From Vulcanimicrobiota bacterium (GTDB lineage: Bacteria > Vulcanimicrobiota > Vulcanimicrobiia > Vulcanimicrobiales > Vulcanimicrobiaceae), in the NCBI GenBank assembly GCA_003140215.1, contig PLJL01000004.1, positions 1,646,192 through 1,710,191 on the forward strand: 64,000 nt of DNA, in the 5' to 3' direction. Made by a program: the position numbers and the translations under genes. This document shows positions 35,681-44,605 of this stretch, piece by piece (position 1 is the stretch's first letter; each line of letters starts with the position of its first letter). Under the pieces are notes generated by a model. That model saw only the letters and a program-made list of their open reading frames with translations. It was not told where the DNA came from and made no database searches.

Positions 35681-37395
35681 CCGCGCAGCTCCTCCGCCGC
35701 GGTGGCGACCACTGGAACCCGGTTGGCGACCATGAGCACTGCGAACGTCACGACCATGAGCAGCAAGCCGAGCACGGCGATGCTGCCGGTGTCGCCGGAC
35801 TCGTTGAGATCGTAGATGACGACGGCGATCGTACGAGTCGGCGCGGTGAACAGCAAGATCGCGGCGGAGATTTCACGGATCGCGCCGATGAAGACGAAGC
35901 ACCACGCCGCAACGACCCCGCTGCGCATGAGCGGCGAGGTGATCTCGCGCAGCACGCGCAGGCGCGTCGCGCCGAGCAACTGCCCGGCTTCCTCGAGCTC
36001 GGGGTGGATCGAGGACACGACCGAGGCGAGTTGTTGGTACGCCGCCGGGAACTCGATCGTGACGAACGCGATGAGCATGATCCACAGCGTGCCGAAGAGC
36101 AGCAGCGGCGGACGCGTGTAGGCGAGGAACAATCCGACACCCAGCACGATGCTCGGGATCGCCAACGGCGCGGTGGCGAGAAAGCTCAGCAGCTGCCAGC
36201 CGCGCACGGCACGGCGCACGACCAGGTACGCCACGACCAGCGCCAGAGCGGTCCCGACCGTCGCCGCGCCCAGCGCCAGGATCATCGTGTTCCACAGTGC
36301 GACCTGCGTCGCGTCGAGCTCGAAGAAGACGAAGTGCAGGTGGGCCAGGGTGAGGTTGGCCAGCGTCGGGAGCGCCGGCGGGACTTTGACGAACGCGGCG
36401 TCGAGCAGCGCCCCGTACGGCAGCACGATTGCGTTGAGCAGCACGACGCCGCAAAACGCCAGCGCCGCCCACTTCCAGGCGCCCAGCCGCACGATGGCGC
36501 GGCGCGTACCCTTGCCGCCGACGAGCGCGTAGCCTTTGCGCCCTAACACGTACTGCTGCGCGCGCAGCAGGCCCAGCGTGAGCAGCAGCATCGGCATCGA
36601 GGCCGCGGCCGCCAGCGCCGGCTTGGGCGGAAACTGGAACAGGCTCCAGATCCGCGTCGTCATGGTGTGAAATCCGGCCGGGAGCGTGAGCACCGCCGCC
36701 GAGCCGAACACGGTCATCGACTGCAAGAACGCGATCAGCGCCCCGGCCAAGATCGCGGGCAGGATCAGCGGCAGCGTGACGCGCCAGGCCGTCTGCGCGG
36801 GGCGCGCGCCCAGGATCGCCGAGGCATCCTCGAGGTCGGCGGGGATGCGCTCGAGCGCGTTGGCGACGAAGATGAACGCGTACGGAAAGGTGTAAAGGAA
36901 GTTCACGAACGTCAGCCCGGCGACCGAGTACACGTTGAACGGGTGCACCGCGCGGTCGAGGTGGAACACCGCGCGCGCGAGCTGGTTGAGGAAGCCCGTG
37001 TTCGGTGCCGCGAGCAACTCCCACGCGATCGCGCCCAGGAACGGCGGCGTCACCAGCGAGGCCATCACCAGGATGCGCACCTGGCGGCGCAGCGGCATGT
37101 CGGTGCGCGCGACGCACCACCCCATCGGCACCGCGACGAGCACGCACGCGAACGCCACGACCGCCGAACTCCCCAGCGTGATCAGAAACGGCCGCACCAT
37201 CGTCGCGTCGGTGAACAGTGTGCGATAGTTGTCCAGCGTCGGTCCTTGCGGGCCGCTCAGGCTGGTGACGATCAGCCAGCCCAAGGGCAGGATCACCATC
37301 GCCGCGAGTACCAGCGTGGCCAGCACGAACAGCCCGCGCGAGAGATCGACCGAGCCGCCGCGCGAAGCGGGACGCAGCGCGAGCGCCGGCCGCAT
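35677..37395 (-). CDS. Fused two-domain ABC permease (FbpB type)
   Basis: 572 residues, about 12 membrane segments, made of two homologous permease domains in one chain as in bacterial Fe(3+) permeases. Each half has an EAA-like loop: EDASAILGARPAQTAWRVTLPLILPAI near residue 200 and EEAGQLLGATRLRVLREITSPLM near 480. The first half begins LSRGLFVLATLVLAAMVILPLGWLIV. It carries the substrate bound by the periplasmic protein across the inner membrane. Its ATG overlaps the oxidoreductase stop by 1 nt (TGATG). Confidence 0.9.
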   Translation of the reverse strand: MRPALALRPASRGGSVDLSRGLFVLATLVLAAMVILPLGWLIVTSLSGPQGPTLDNYRTLFTDATMVRPFLITLGSSAVVAFACVLVAVPMGWCVARTDMPLRRQVRILVMASLVTPPFLGAIAWELLAAPNTGFLNQLARAVFHLDRAVHPFNVYSVAGLTFVNFLYTFPYAFIFVANALERIPADLEDASAILGARPAQTAWRVTLPLILPAILAGALIAFLQSMTVFGSAAVLTLPAGFHTMTTRIWSLFQFPPKPALAAAASMPMLLLTLGLLRAQQYVLGRKGYALVGGKGTRRAIVRLGAWKWAALAFCGVVLLNAIVLPYGALLDAAFVKVPPALPTLANLTLAHLHFVFFELDATQVALWNTMILALGAATVGTALALVVAYLVVRRAVRGWQLLSFLATAPLAIPSIVLGVGLFLAYTRPPLLLFGTLWIMLIAFVTIEFPAAYQQLASVVSSIHPELEEAGQLLGATRLRVLREITSPLMRSGVVAAWCFVFIGAIREISAAILLFTAPTRTIAVVIYDLNESGDTGSIAVLGLLLMVVTFAVLMVANRVPVVATAAEELRG

Positions 37396-38369
37396 CAGAC
37401 CGTCAACAGGACCTTGCCGTGGCCGGCGCGAGACTCGACCAGACGGTGCGCCTCCGCCGCGTCGCGCAGCGCAAACCGCGCGCCGATGACCACGTGTACT
37501 TGCCCCTGGGCGACGAGCCGCAGCGAGGCTACGGCCGCCGGTCGCAGCGCTTCGGGACGCAGCTTGCGGTACGATCCCGAGCTGTAGCCGATGACGGCGC
37601 GGTTCGTGGTGTGCAGCTCGTTGGTTCGAACGGTGCCGGGTGTGCCCGACGCCATCCCGAACGCGACGATCCGGCCGAACGGCGCCAGCGCCGTGAGCCC
37701 CGCGGTGAACACGTCCCCGGCGACCGAGTCCAGGATCAGGTCGACGCCGCGGCCGCCGGTCGCTTCGAGGACCGTGCGCGCGAAGTCCTCGCGCCGGTAG
37801 TCGATCGCGACGTCCGCGCCGGCCGCAAGCGCGACGGCGCGTTTCTCCTCGCTGCCGACCGTGCCGAAGATCGTTCCGGCGCCGAGCGCGCGTGCGATCT
37901 GCACCGCCGTCGATCCGACGCCGCCGGCGGCGGCATGGACGAGCACGCTTTCCCCCGCTGCGAGGCGTCCGGCGAAGCTGAGCACGTTGTACGCGGTGAC
38001 GAGCATCAGCAGCGCCGCCGCGTCGTCATCGGAAACCGCCGGATCGAGCGGGTAAACGGTCGTCACCGGGACGACGACGATCTCGGCGTACGACCCGCCC
38101 GGTGGAAACGCGGCGACGCGCTGCCCGATCCGCAAATCCGTGACACCGTCGCCGAGGGCGACGATGGAGCCGGCGCAGTCCAGTCCGGGGACGAACGGCG
38201 GCTGCTGACCGCCGTGATAGGTCCCGCGCCGCGCCTGCGTGTCGGCGAAGTTCACACCGGTCTGCACCACCCGTATCGCGACCTCGCCCGGCCCCGGGAC
38301 GGGGTCAGGCCGTTCCCGCCACTCGAGCACGGTAGGATCGCCGAACGCGCGTACTTCGATGGCATGCAT
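37395..38369 (-). CDS. NADPH:quinone oxidoreductase-type medium-chain dehydrogenase
   Basis: 324 residues, medium-chain dehydrogenase fold without the zinc Cys ligands, as in Qor: VLEWRERPDPVPGPGEVAIRVV, GVNFADTQARRG, VPGLDCAGSIVALG, then the NADPH fold VLVHAAAGGVGSTAVQIARALGA and GVDLILDSVAGD. Reduces quinones or enones. It is first in the transporter operon; its link to it is by spacing only. A 96-nt gap separates it from the DegT fragment upstream. Confidence 0.88.
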   Translation of the reverse strand: MHAIEVRAFGDPTVLEWRERPDPVPGPGEVAIRVVQTGVNFADTQARRGTYHGGQQPPFVPGLDCAGSIVALGDGVTDLRIGQRVAAFPPGGSYAEIVVVPVTTVYPLDPAVSDDDAAALLMLVTAYNVLSFAGRLAAGESVLVHAAAGGVGSTAVQIARALGAGTIFGTVGSEEKRAVALAAGADVAIDYRREDFARTVLEATGGRGVDLILDSVAGDVFTAGLTALAPFGRIVAFGMASGTPGTVRTNELHTTNRAVIGYSSGSYRKLRPEALRPAAVASLRLVAQGQVHVVIGARFALRDAAEAHRLVESRAGHGKVLLTV

Positions 38370-38465
38370 GCGCGCCAGCTTCTTGCCCGCTCCCCGGAGC
38401 CCTCGCGAGCGCTCGCAGGTGGGGCAGACTGCCCTCGATCGTGCAAGACTACCGCGTGCTGCTCT

Positions 38466-38768
38466 TCAGGAATTTGCGAGCGCCGATGCGACGAAGGTCC
38501 AGGCAGGTATCGCACACAGCGTTCCCGCGCGCACGCCCTGCGCGGTGAGCGCCAACGTCAGCCCAAGGGTCGCATTCGCGACCGTCGTGACGCTCGCGCC
38601 GAATAGTCCATAGCGGGCGGCCAACCGCTTTTCGAACTCGACTGCCAGCGGTCCAAAATTGCTGTACACCCTCGACGAATCGATAGCCCTCAAATAGGGA
38701 GCGAGCCGTGCGGCCGACGGAAGCTTCGGACGCATGATCGGTACGGCGCCCGTCTTTACGGAGGTCAC
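38466..38768 (-). pseudogene. N-terminal fragment of a DegT/DnrJ/EryC1 sugar aminotransferase
   Basis: 100 codons from GTG 38768, overlapping the methyltransferase stop (GTGA). The protein reads like the start of a PLP sugar aminotransferase: LAPYLRAIDSSRVYSNFGPLAVEFEKRLAARYG, SVTTVANATLGLTLAL, CAIPAWTFVASALA, then stops. The full enzyme has about 370 residues including the PLP lysine, all missing. Sequence up to the next gene shows no continuation in any frame, so a deletion rather than a frameshift removed the rest. It marks a damaged amino-sugar or glycan cluster. Confidence 0.7.
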
Positions 38769-39463
38769 GGCGGCGCGAGCTTGCGCCGCAGGTACCCGCG
38801 CGGGTTGAGGGTCATCAGGAATCGCTCGCAGCGGGCGTCGATTTCAAACGCCCCGTTCTCGGCCAGAAATCTGTCGAGCGCTTCCATCGGTCCGGGCCCG
38901 AATTCAGGATAGGCCGGATGTCCGTTCACGTTGGTGTCCTCGACGACGAGGTAGTCGCCGGCTTGGACGAGCGGGCTATAGGCGACGAGCTCGGCGTAGA
39001 CATGGTCGGCGCGGTGATCGGAATCCAGTATCACCATCGCTCTACCAGCGGCGACGGAGTGCCGAACTTGGGCGACGACGGCCGCGTCGGCACTCGACCC
39101 CTTGAGATAGCGCAGCCGCGGGTGTTCGGGCCGATCCGGTTGTGCTTGGGTATCGATCGTGATCACGCGGCCGTGGCCGATCTGATCGAGGATCATTGCC
39201 AGGTACAGCGCGCTGCCGCCACGCCAGGTGCCGGTTTCGACCACGACGTCCGGGCGCGTGCCGACCAACAACTCCTGATAGATCCACATGTCGAGCGGGC
39301 ATTTCAGTGTTTCGTGGCCGAACCAGGTGCACGTGATCGTGTCCGCGCCGTCCTGCCAGCGCCCGTAGTACAGTTCGTGAAACGCGCGAACGGCGGCCGC
39401 GTCGTGGGCCGACAACGCGGGCTGATCGCGGTCGACACGCTGTTTGCCGATCGGTGCGCTCAT
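38765..39463 (-). CDS. Cephalosporin-hydroxylase/rhamnosyl O-methyltransferase (CmcI) family protein
   Basis: 232 residues from ATG 39463, overlapping the glycosyltransferase stop. CmcI-like SAM methyltransferase: FHELYYGRWQDGADTIT, WFGHETLKCPLDMWIYQELL, VVETGTWRGGSALYLA (SAM loop), MVILDSDHRADHVYAEL and LVVEDTNVNGHP with metal-site acids. Family members methylate rhamnose or other sugars. Fits tailoring of the product of the fused glycosyltransferase upstream. Confidence 0.83.
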   Translation of the reverse strand: MSAPIGKQRVDRDQPALSAHDAAAVRAFHELYYGRWQDGADTITCTWFGHETLKCPLDMWIYQELLVGTRPDVVVETGTWRGGSALYLAMILDQIGHGRVITIDTQAQPDRPEHPRLRYLKGSSADAAVVAQVRHSVAAGRAMVILDSDHRADHVYAELVAYSPLVQAGDYLVVEDTNVNGHPAYPEFGPGPMEALDRFLAENGAFEIDARCERFLMTLNPRGYLRRKLAPP

Positions 39464-41460
39464 ATGACTCCCTGTTGTTCGAGGCGCGATCGAACGGTCT
39501 CCCATTCGTTCGGAACGATGTTCAAAGCGGTTTCGAGATTGCCCTCGATCGTCGCAAACGGCACGTCGACGAACCGCGCGACTGCCTCGTCGTAGCGCTC
39601 CGAAAGCACGCGCGACGCCGGATCGAGGCCGGTCACGACCGTAAGACCGGTCGGCGCCGTCGCGATGGTAAAGATCTCGAGCTCGGGACGGTAGTGTTTG
39701 AGGCAGAGCACGACCTTCCAGACGTCGCCCGTATGAAACTGCGTCGCCTGCGCTCGGGTCTGGGTCGCTTCATCCAGCGGAACGGTGTCGTGCAGCAAGA
39801 GCACCGAACGGGGTCCGCACAGTGCCTCGAGGCCGATGAAGTCTTTCAGTGCCTGCTCGAAGAGGTGCAAGCCGTCGATGAAGGCGACGGACACCGGGCG
39901 ACCTGCAAGCACGGTTTGGGCGTGCCGGCCGGCGAAGAACTCGTCGCTCGTCTGCGCGAAGAGGTGCGTCTCGGCCGAGAGAGGCGTCGCCACGATCGGA
40001 TTCGGGTCGACCCCGATCGCAACGGTAGGCGGTCGCGCGAGTGCGAGCGAGCTGCCCTCGTAGACGCCGATCTCGATCACCGTTTCGGGCGCGAACCGGC
40101 GGTACAGCCGGTCGAGCCAAACCAAATAGCCGTCTCCCGGCATCCGCAAGTAGGCCAAACCGAGATAGGCCTCCACGGCGTTTCCATTGAGGGTCAGCGC
40201 GGCCCGGAAATGTGCGGCCGCCGGCTCGCTCTCGCCCAGACGGCGGTGCGCCTCGCCGAGCGCGAGATGATACTCGGCACGGTGCGCATCGTCCGGCCCG
40301 CCGGCGGCGACGCTCGCCGCGACCAGAGCCAGCACACCGGCGATGCCGTCGTCGTCGGGGAATCGTTCGCGCGCCAATCGCGCAACCCCGCAGCTCGCCT
40401 CGACGCGGCCCGCGCGAAATTCGTGTGTTGCGAGGTCGACGAGGGCGGCGAGAGTTGTATCGCCCGACCGAGGCGCCGCCGTACGACGCCAAATGTCCGT
40501 GTCGAACCCTGCCCCCAGCGGGCCCTCGAAGCCGCGGCGAAGCGGATGGGTGGCGGCGCGAGTCAGCCGGGCAAGGGCCGGCCGCGGCAACGTCCCGATA
40601 TACGTCGGCGCGTGCTGCGGCCGCGAGATGGCCCACGTCTTTCCGCGGATCTCCGCGTATTCGCGGGACCAGCGAACCCAGTTTTCGCGCTGGCCTTCGG
40701 GCGACGCGTTGGTGTTGGTCCCACCGTGCAACTGATGAAACGTGGCTTCGCCCAACAGAATCACGAGCTCCGCATCGGGCCATTCGAGAAGGCGTGAAAA
40801 CGTGTCGAGGCTCAGCAGGCCGCCGCCTGGAGCGTCGAATCGCTCCTCCACGCCTCCGAGCAGCTGCCACAACTCGCGGCGCAAGAACAAAGCGTTCGAT
40901 TCGGCGATGGGCTGGAACCAGCCGTCTACGGAGGATTCGTCCATCGTGCCGATCTCGAAGAGGCGATAGCCGTCGTTCGGCCAGCCGATCGACTCGAGCA
41001 ACGCATCCTCCCGGACCTGATCGATGCCTCCGCGCTGAGACCACACTTGAAGATCGTGACCCACATACCATCCGAGCGTCGCAACGACCGCCTTGTCATA
41101 CAGTCGCGCGCCGTGACGAGCGAAGTGGAGCAGGCCCGGGGTAGCGATCCGAGCGCCGTCGATCATCACCCCGATAACGTCGCCCCGGGCTTCGCTTAGG
41201 CCGCGATTGATGGCGTGCGCCGGTGAAGGCGTACCGGGTTCGATCCGGATGACGCGGAAATTGCCGTCCAGCCCGTCGAGCGCCGGCTCGAACGGAACGT
41301 CCGAACCGTTGTCGACCACGATCACCTCGTAGTCGTCGGAGTCGATATGGCGCTGGTAACCGGCGGACAGCGATTGCAGTGTACGGCGCACTTCGCGGGC
41401 CATGTTGTAGACCACCACGACCACCGAGAGGTCAGGCTTGCGCTCGAGGGCCACGGTCAA
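39460..41460 (-). CDS. Fusion of family 2 glycosyltransferase, TPR-like helices and a class I methyltransferase
   Basis: 666 residues. Residues 1-260 are a GT2 domain (LSVVVVVYNMAREVRRTLQSL, YEVIVVDNGSD, GDVIGVMIDGARI in the DxD place, FDAPGGGLLSLDTF). Residues about 340-440 are TPR-like helices (HLALGEAHRRLGESEPAAAHF, RAALTLNGNAVEAYLGLAYL). Residues about 455-640 form a methyltransferase of the TylF/CmcI-like type (VIEIGVYEGSSLALA, AIGVDPNPIVATP, VAFIDGLHLFEQALKDF, VLLLHDTVPLD). A single protein could transfer and methylate a sugar. No membrane segment. Overlaps both neighbours by 4 nt. Confidence 0.82.
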   Translation of the reverse strand: MTVALERKPDLSVVVVVYNMAREVRRTLQSLSAGYQRHIDSDDYEVIVVDNGSDVPFEPALDGLDGNFRVIRIEPGTPSPAHAINRGLSEARGDVIGVMIDGARIATPGLLHFARHGARLYDKAVVATLGWYVGHDLQVWSQRGGIDQVREDALLESIGWPNDGYRLFEIGTMDESSVDGWFQPIAESNALFLRRELWQLLGGVEERFDAPGGGLLSLDTFSRLLEWPDAELVILLGEATFHQLHGGTNTNASPEGQRENWVRWSREYAEIRGKTWAISRPQHAPTYIGTLPRPALARLTRAATHPLRRGFEGPLGAGFDTDIWRRTAAPRSGDTTLAALVDLATHEFRAGRVEASCGVARLARERFPDDDGIAGVLALVAASVAAGGPDDAHRAEYHLALGEAHRRLGESEPAAAHFRAALTLNGNAVEAYLGLAYLRMPGDGYLVWLDRLYRRFAPETVIEIGVYEGSSLALARPPTVAIGVDPNPIVATPLSAETHLFAQTSDEFFAGRHAQTVLAGRPVSVAFIDGLHLFEQALKDFIGLEALCGPRSVLLLHDTVPLDEATQTRAQATQFHTGDVWKVVLCLKHYRPELEIFTIATAPTGLTVVTGLDPASRVLSERYDEAVARFVDVPFATIEGNLETALNIVPNEWETVRSRLEQQGVI

Positions 41461-41867
41461 AGGCGCGCCTGGAGCGCGCCTTTGGACCGCCGCAGCGCGT
41501 TCGCGAGGAAGAAGAGCGCTAGGAGCGCCTGGAAGGGGATCGGCGCGACGATCTTCCAGCTACGCGGGAGCGCGCCGTGCGCGATGCCCAAGGCCGGCAG
41601 CACGACCGCGAAGAGCTGGTCGAGCGCGCACAGCCACAGCAGCGCGCGGAACCGCACGGGATCGCGAAACGCGACGGCGTAGACCAACGCCATCACGATG
41701 AACTCGCCGCCGGCGATCTGCGCGGTCATCGCATCCTTCACCGGGACGTCGAACAACGGCTGCAGCAGCGCCGGCGCAAGCACCGAGACGATCCCGACGA
41801 CCGCGTCGATCAGAAACCCGATCGCGAGAGCGACGCGAAGGGCGGCGATGCGCCGGCTGCGTCTCAC
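41457..41867 (-). CDS. Small integral membrane protein of unknown function
   Basis: 136 residues from GTG 41867 (GTGA overlap with the carboxylase stop). Four hydrophobic segments: LRVALAIGFLIDAVVGIVSVLA, AGGEFIVMALVYAVAF, LLWLCALDQLFAVVLPALGI, and IPFQALLALFFLANAL. Basic ends. No charged channel or enzyme motif. Lies between the biotin carboxylase and the glycosyltransferase fusion, with which it overlaps. Family not recognised. Confidence 0.68.
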   Translation of the reverse strand: MRRSRRIAALRVALAIGFLIDAVVGIVSVLAPALLQPLFDVPVKDAMTAQIAGGEFIVMALVYAVAFRDPVRFRALLWLCALDQLFAVVLPALGIAHGALPRSWKIVAPIPFQALLALFFLANALRRSKGALQARL

Positions 41868-43672
41868 TCGATCGTCACCAAGGGCGTGCGCGCCTCCACC
41901 GTCGCCCCCGGCGCGACGTGAACGCGCACGATCGCCCCGGCCTTGTGGGCACGGACCTCGTTCATCATCTTCATCGCCTCGATGACCGCCACGACATCGC
42001 CCGCGGCGACGGCGCTGCCCTGCGCGAGCGGGGTTTCGACGACAACGCCGTGCATCGGCGAAAGCACGTCGTTACCGGCGGCCGCCGCCGACTTGCGCGT
42101 GGTGCCGCCCTTCTTGGGCGCCGGAGTGCCGGCGCTGCGCGCCGCGGCGCTGCGCGCCGCGGCGCCGTGGGGCAGGGGCAGATCGACGAAGCGCACGTGG
42201 AAGAGACGGCCGTTCACCTCGACGCGCAGCGTCTCGTCACCGCCGGCATCGGCCGTCCGCGCCCGAGGAGTCCGGGGCGTGACGCCGTCGGACTGCGACA
42301 CTTGGGCCTGCGGTAGCAGGGCCATCTCCGCCGCAAACGGTTCGAGGGTCGCGGTGCCGAACGACGCGTCGCGCACCGGAGCGAAGTCGATGAGCGCACG
42401 CAGCAGCCCCAGCGTCGTCGGCACGCCGCCGATCTCGTACTCGTCGATGGCGCGGCCGAGCCGGGCCAGCGCTTCGTCGCGGTCGCGTCCCCACACGATC
42501 AATTTGGCGATCATCGAATCGTAGTCGGCCGTGATCTCGAACCCTGGGTACGCGGCCGAGTCGACGCGCACCCCGAAGCCGCCGGGCTCGCGGTAGCGGT
42601 CTACGATGCCGGGCGCAGGCCGGAAGTTCTGCGCGGGATCCTCGGCGTTGACGCGCACCTCGATGGCGTGGCCCCCAAACGTGATGTCGTCCTGGCCAAA
42701 GCCAAGCTCGCGTCCCGCGGCGACGAGGATCTGCTCGCGTACGAGATCGATCCCGGTGATCGCCTCGGAAACGGTGTGCTCGACCTGGATCCGGGTGTTC
42801 ATCTCCAGGAAATAGAAGGCGTCGCTACTCACGAGGAATTCGATCGTCCCCACCGAGTCGTACCCGATCGCGCGCGCGGCCTGCAGGCCGGCCGCGCGCA
42901 AGTCGCCGCGGATTCGTTCGGGGATGCGGGCTGGTGCTTCTTCCCACAGCTTCTGGTGACGGCGCTGCAGCGAGCAGTCGCGTTCGCCGACGTGCAGCAC
43001 GTTGCCGTGCTTGTCGGCGAGGATCTGCAGCTCGACGTGTTTGGGGTTTTCGAGATAGCGCTCCGCGTAAACCGTGGCGTTGCCGAAGTAGGCCGCGGCT
43101 TCGCGCTGCGCGGTCGACAGCGCAGCCTCGAGCTCGCCGAAGGTGCGCGCGATCTTGAGCCCTTTGCCGCCGCCGCCGCCCGATGCCTTGAGTGCGAGCG
43201 GCAGGCCGTATTTCTCCGCCGCGGCTCGCGCGCCGGCGGCGTCGATGACGGGGTCGGTGCCGCCCGGTACGACCGGCACGTTCGCCGCGACCATCGCTTG
43301 GCGCGAGCGGATCTTGTCGCCCATCGCCTCGATGGCATCGGGGTGCGGCCCGATCCAGGCGATGCCGGCGGCGACGACGCGCCGCGCGAAGTCGGCGTTT
43401 TCGGCGAAGAACCCGTAACCCGGATGGATCGCGTCGGCGCCGGCGCGTTGCGCCGCGTCGAGGAGTTTGTCGGCGTTGAGGTACGACTGCGCCGGCGCTG
43501 CGGGCCCGAGGTGGTATGCCTCGTCGGCATAGCGAACGTGCAGCGCGTCGCGATCGGCGTCGGAATAGACCGCGACCGTCGCGCAGCCGAGCTCCTTGGC
43601 GCTACGCATGACGCGGATCGCGATCTCGCCGCGGTTGGCGACGAGGATCTTGCGAAACGGAGACTCGGTCAT
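41864..43672 (-). CDS. Acyl-CoA carboxylase, biotin carboxylase plus biotin carrier domains
   Basis: 602 residues from ATG 43672. Biotin carboxylase domain (1-450): FRKILVANRGEIAIRVMRSAKELG, IHPGYGFFAEN, KASGGGGGKGLKIA, EMNTRIQVEHTVSEAITGIDLV. A basic Ala/Arg/Lys linker (about 500-535) leads to the biotin domain with VIEAMKMMNEV; Lys 568 is the biotinylation site. This alpha-subunit layout is that of acetyl/propionyl-CoA carboxylases of actinobacterial type. The carboxyltransferase partner is at 46733-48298 and a possible epsilon-like subunit at 44405. Its start overlaps the TylF stop by 4 nt. Confidence 0.93.
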   Translation of the reverse strand: MTESPFRKILVANRGEIAIRVMRSAKELGCATVAVYSDADRDALHVRYADEAYHLGPAAPAQSYLNADKLLDAAQRAGADAIHPGYGFFAENADFARRVVAAGIAWIGPHPDAIEAMGDKIRSRQAMVAANVPVVPGGTDPVIDAAGARAAAEKYGLPLALKASGGGGGKGLKIARTFGELEAALSTAQREAAAYFGNATVYAERYLENPKHVELQILADKHGNVLHVGERDCSLQRRHQKLWEEAPARIPERIRGDLRAAGLQAARAIGYDSVGTIEFLVSSDAFYFLEMNTRIQVEHTVSEAITGIDLVREQILVAAGRELGFGQDDITFGGHAIEVRVNAEDPAQNFRPAPGIVDRYREPGGFGVRVDSAAYPGFEITADYDSMIAKLIVWGRDRDEALARLGRAIDEYEIGGVPTTLGLLRALIDFAPVRDASFGTATLEPFAAEMALLPQAQVSQSDGVTPRTPRARTADAGGDETLRVEVNGRLFHVRFVDLPLPHGAAARSAAARSAGTPAPKKGGTTRKSAAAAGNDVLSPMHGVVVETPLAQGSAVAAGDVVAVIEAMKMMNEVRAHKAGAIVRVHVAPGATVEARTPLVTIE

Positions 43673-44418
43673 GGTGAGGAGCGCCGCCAATACACGCCGG
43701 TCCAATCGATCTCCCGGAGTTTGTCGGTGACGTTCTGCGCGCGCCGGAAATCGTCGACGGCCTGACGGCACGCCGGGACCGCGCCGTAGTCGTCGACGAT
43801 GGCGTAGCCGCCCGGCGAGAGCTTCGGATAGAGGTTCACCAGCGCGTCCCAGGTCGACTCGTACATGTCTCCGTCGAGACGCAGCAGCGCCAAGCGGTCC
43901 ACGGGAGCGGCCGGCAACGTGTCACGAAACCAGCCCTTCAGAAAGCGCACCTGCTCGTCCAGCAGGCCGTAGCGGCTGAAGTTGGATTTGACCTCCTCGA
44001 GTGAGACGGCCAGAGCGTCCATCGTATGATTGATGTCGCCGGCATCGGCCGGGTACGCCTCCGGGTTTGGCGGCGGCAGACCCTGGAATGAGTCGGCGAG
44101 CCACACAAGGCGGTCGGTTATCCGATGGGCCTTGAGGATCGCCCGCATGAAGATCGCCGCGCCACCCCGCCATACGCCCGTCTCGATGAAATCCCCCGCG
44201 ACCTCGTCTCGGATGACACTCTCGGCACAGAGCCTGACGTTGGCGAGCCGCTTCATGCCGACCATCGTCTGCGCCCGACTGGGCCAATCGCGGCCGTGCT
44301 CGCGCAAGTCGGTATCGAAATTCCGCTCGGGCCACGGACCGACGCTGGGATCCTCATAGAGCATACCCGTCAGCGTGCGCGCGATGAGATCGAGATAGAG
44401 CTCTTCAGACGCGATCAT
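43669..44418 (-). CDS. TylF/MycF-type O-methyltransferase, second copy
   Basis: 249 residues from ATG 44418. Same signatures as the copy at 3119: SAM loop FIETGVWRGGAAIF, WLADSFQGLPPPNPE, GRYGLLDEQVRF-like RYGLLDEQVRFLKGWFRDTLP, LRLDGDMYESTWDAL and IVDDYGAVPAC. The two proteins are clearly paralogous over their whole length. It sits inside the fabI / acyl-CoA carboxylase run, overlapping the carboxylase by 4 nt and the epsilon-like ORF by 14 nt. Sugar or polyketide-like acceptor; unrelated by function to fatty acid metabolism as far as can be seen. Confidence 0.85.
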   Translation of the reverse strand: MIASEELYLDLIARTLTGMLYEDPSVGPWPERNFDTDLREHGRDWPSRAQTMVGMKRLANVRLCAESVIRDEVAGDFIETGVWRGGAAIFMRAILKAHRITDRLVWLADSFQGLPPPNPEAYPADAGDINHTMDALAVSLEEVKSNFSRYGLLDEQVRFLKGWFRDTLPAAPVDRLALLRLDGDMYESTWDALVNLYPKLSPGGYAIVDDYGAVPACRQAVDDFRRAQNVTDKLREIDWTGVYWRRSSP

Positions 44419-44605
44419 TGGACGATCGCGCGGCGGCCTTCCAGCGCGACGCGGCCCGCGCCGCCAAGCGTTCGTGCTGCGCGTACGCGCGCCCGGCCAA
44501 ACGCCAACGCGACACCGCGCCGGCCGGCGGCGCCTCGGGGAGACCGGCCAGAAGGGCATACGTCGCGGTGATCGCGGCGAGCTCGTCGGCCGCCGGCTCG
44601 CGCAT
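44405..44605 (-). CDS. Very small protein, possible acyl-CoA carboxylase epsilon-like subunit
   Basis: 66 residues from ATG 44605, overlapping the fabI stop by 1 nt (TGATG). Sequence: an acidic helix start (EPAADELAAITATYALLAG), a Pro/Ala turn, then SRWRLAGRAYAQ and a basic helical tail. Actinobacterial AccE/PccE epsilon subunits have this layout: a helix with ELAAxxAxxA, a Pro-rich stretch, then [ST]-x-W-x-x-xxR. Its place beside the biotin carboxylase gene fits. The protein is short and the match is by eye. Confidence 0.5.
   Translation of the reverse strand: MREPAADELAAITATYALLAGLPEAPPAGAVSRWRLAGRAYAQHERLAARAASRWKAAARSSNDRV

Noticed and set aside
38466..38471. The TGA ending the DegT fragment as another selenocysteine codon
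   Set aside because: The frame continues in phase into the oxidoreductase, but the sequence after the TGA does not look like an aminotransferase, and the family has no catalytic Cys there.
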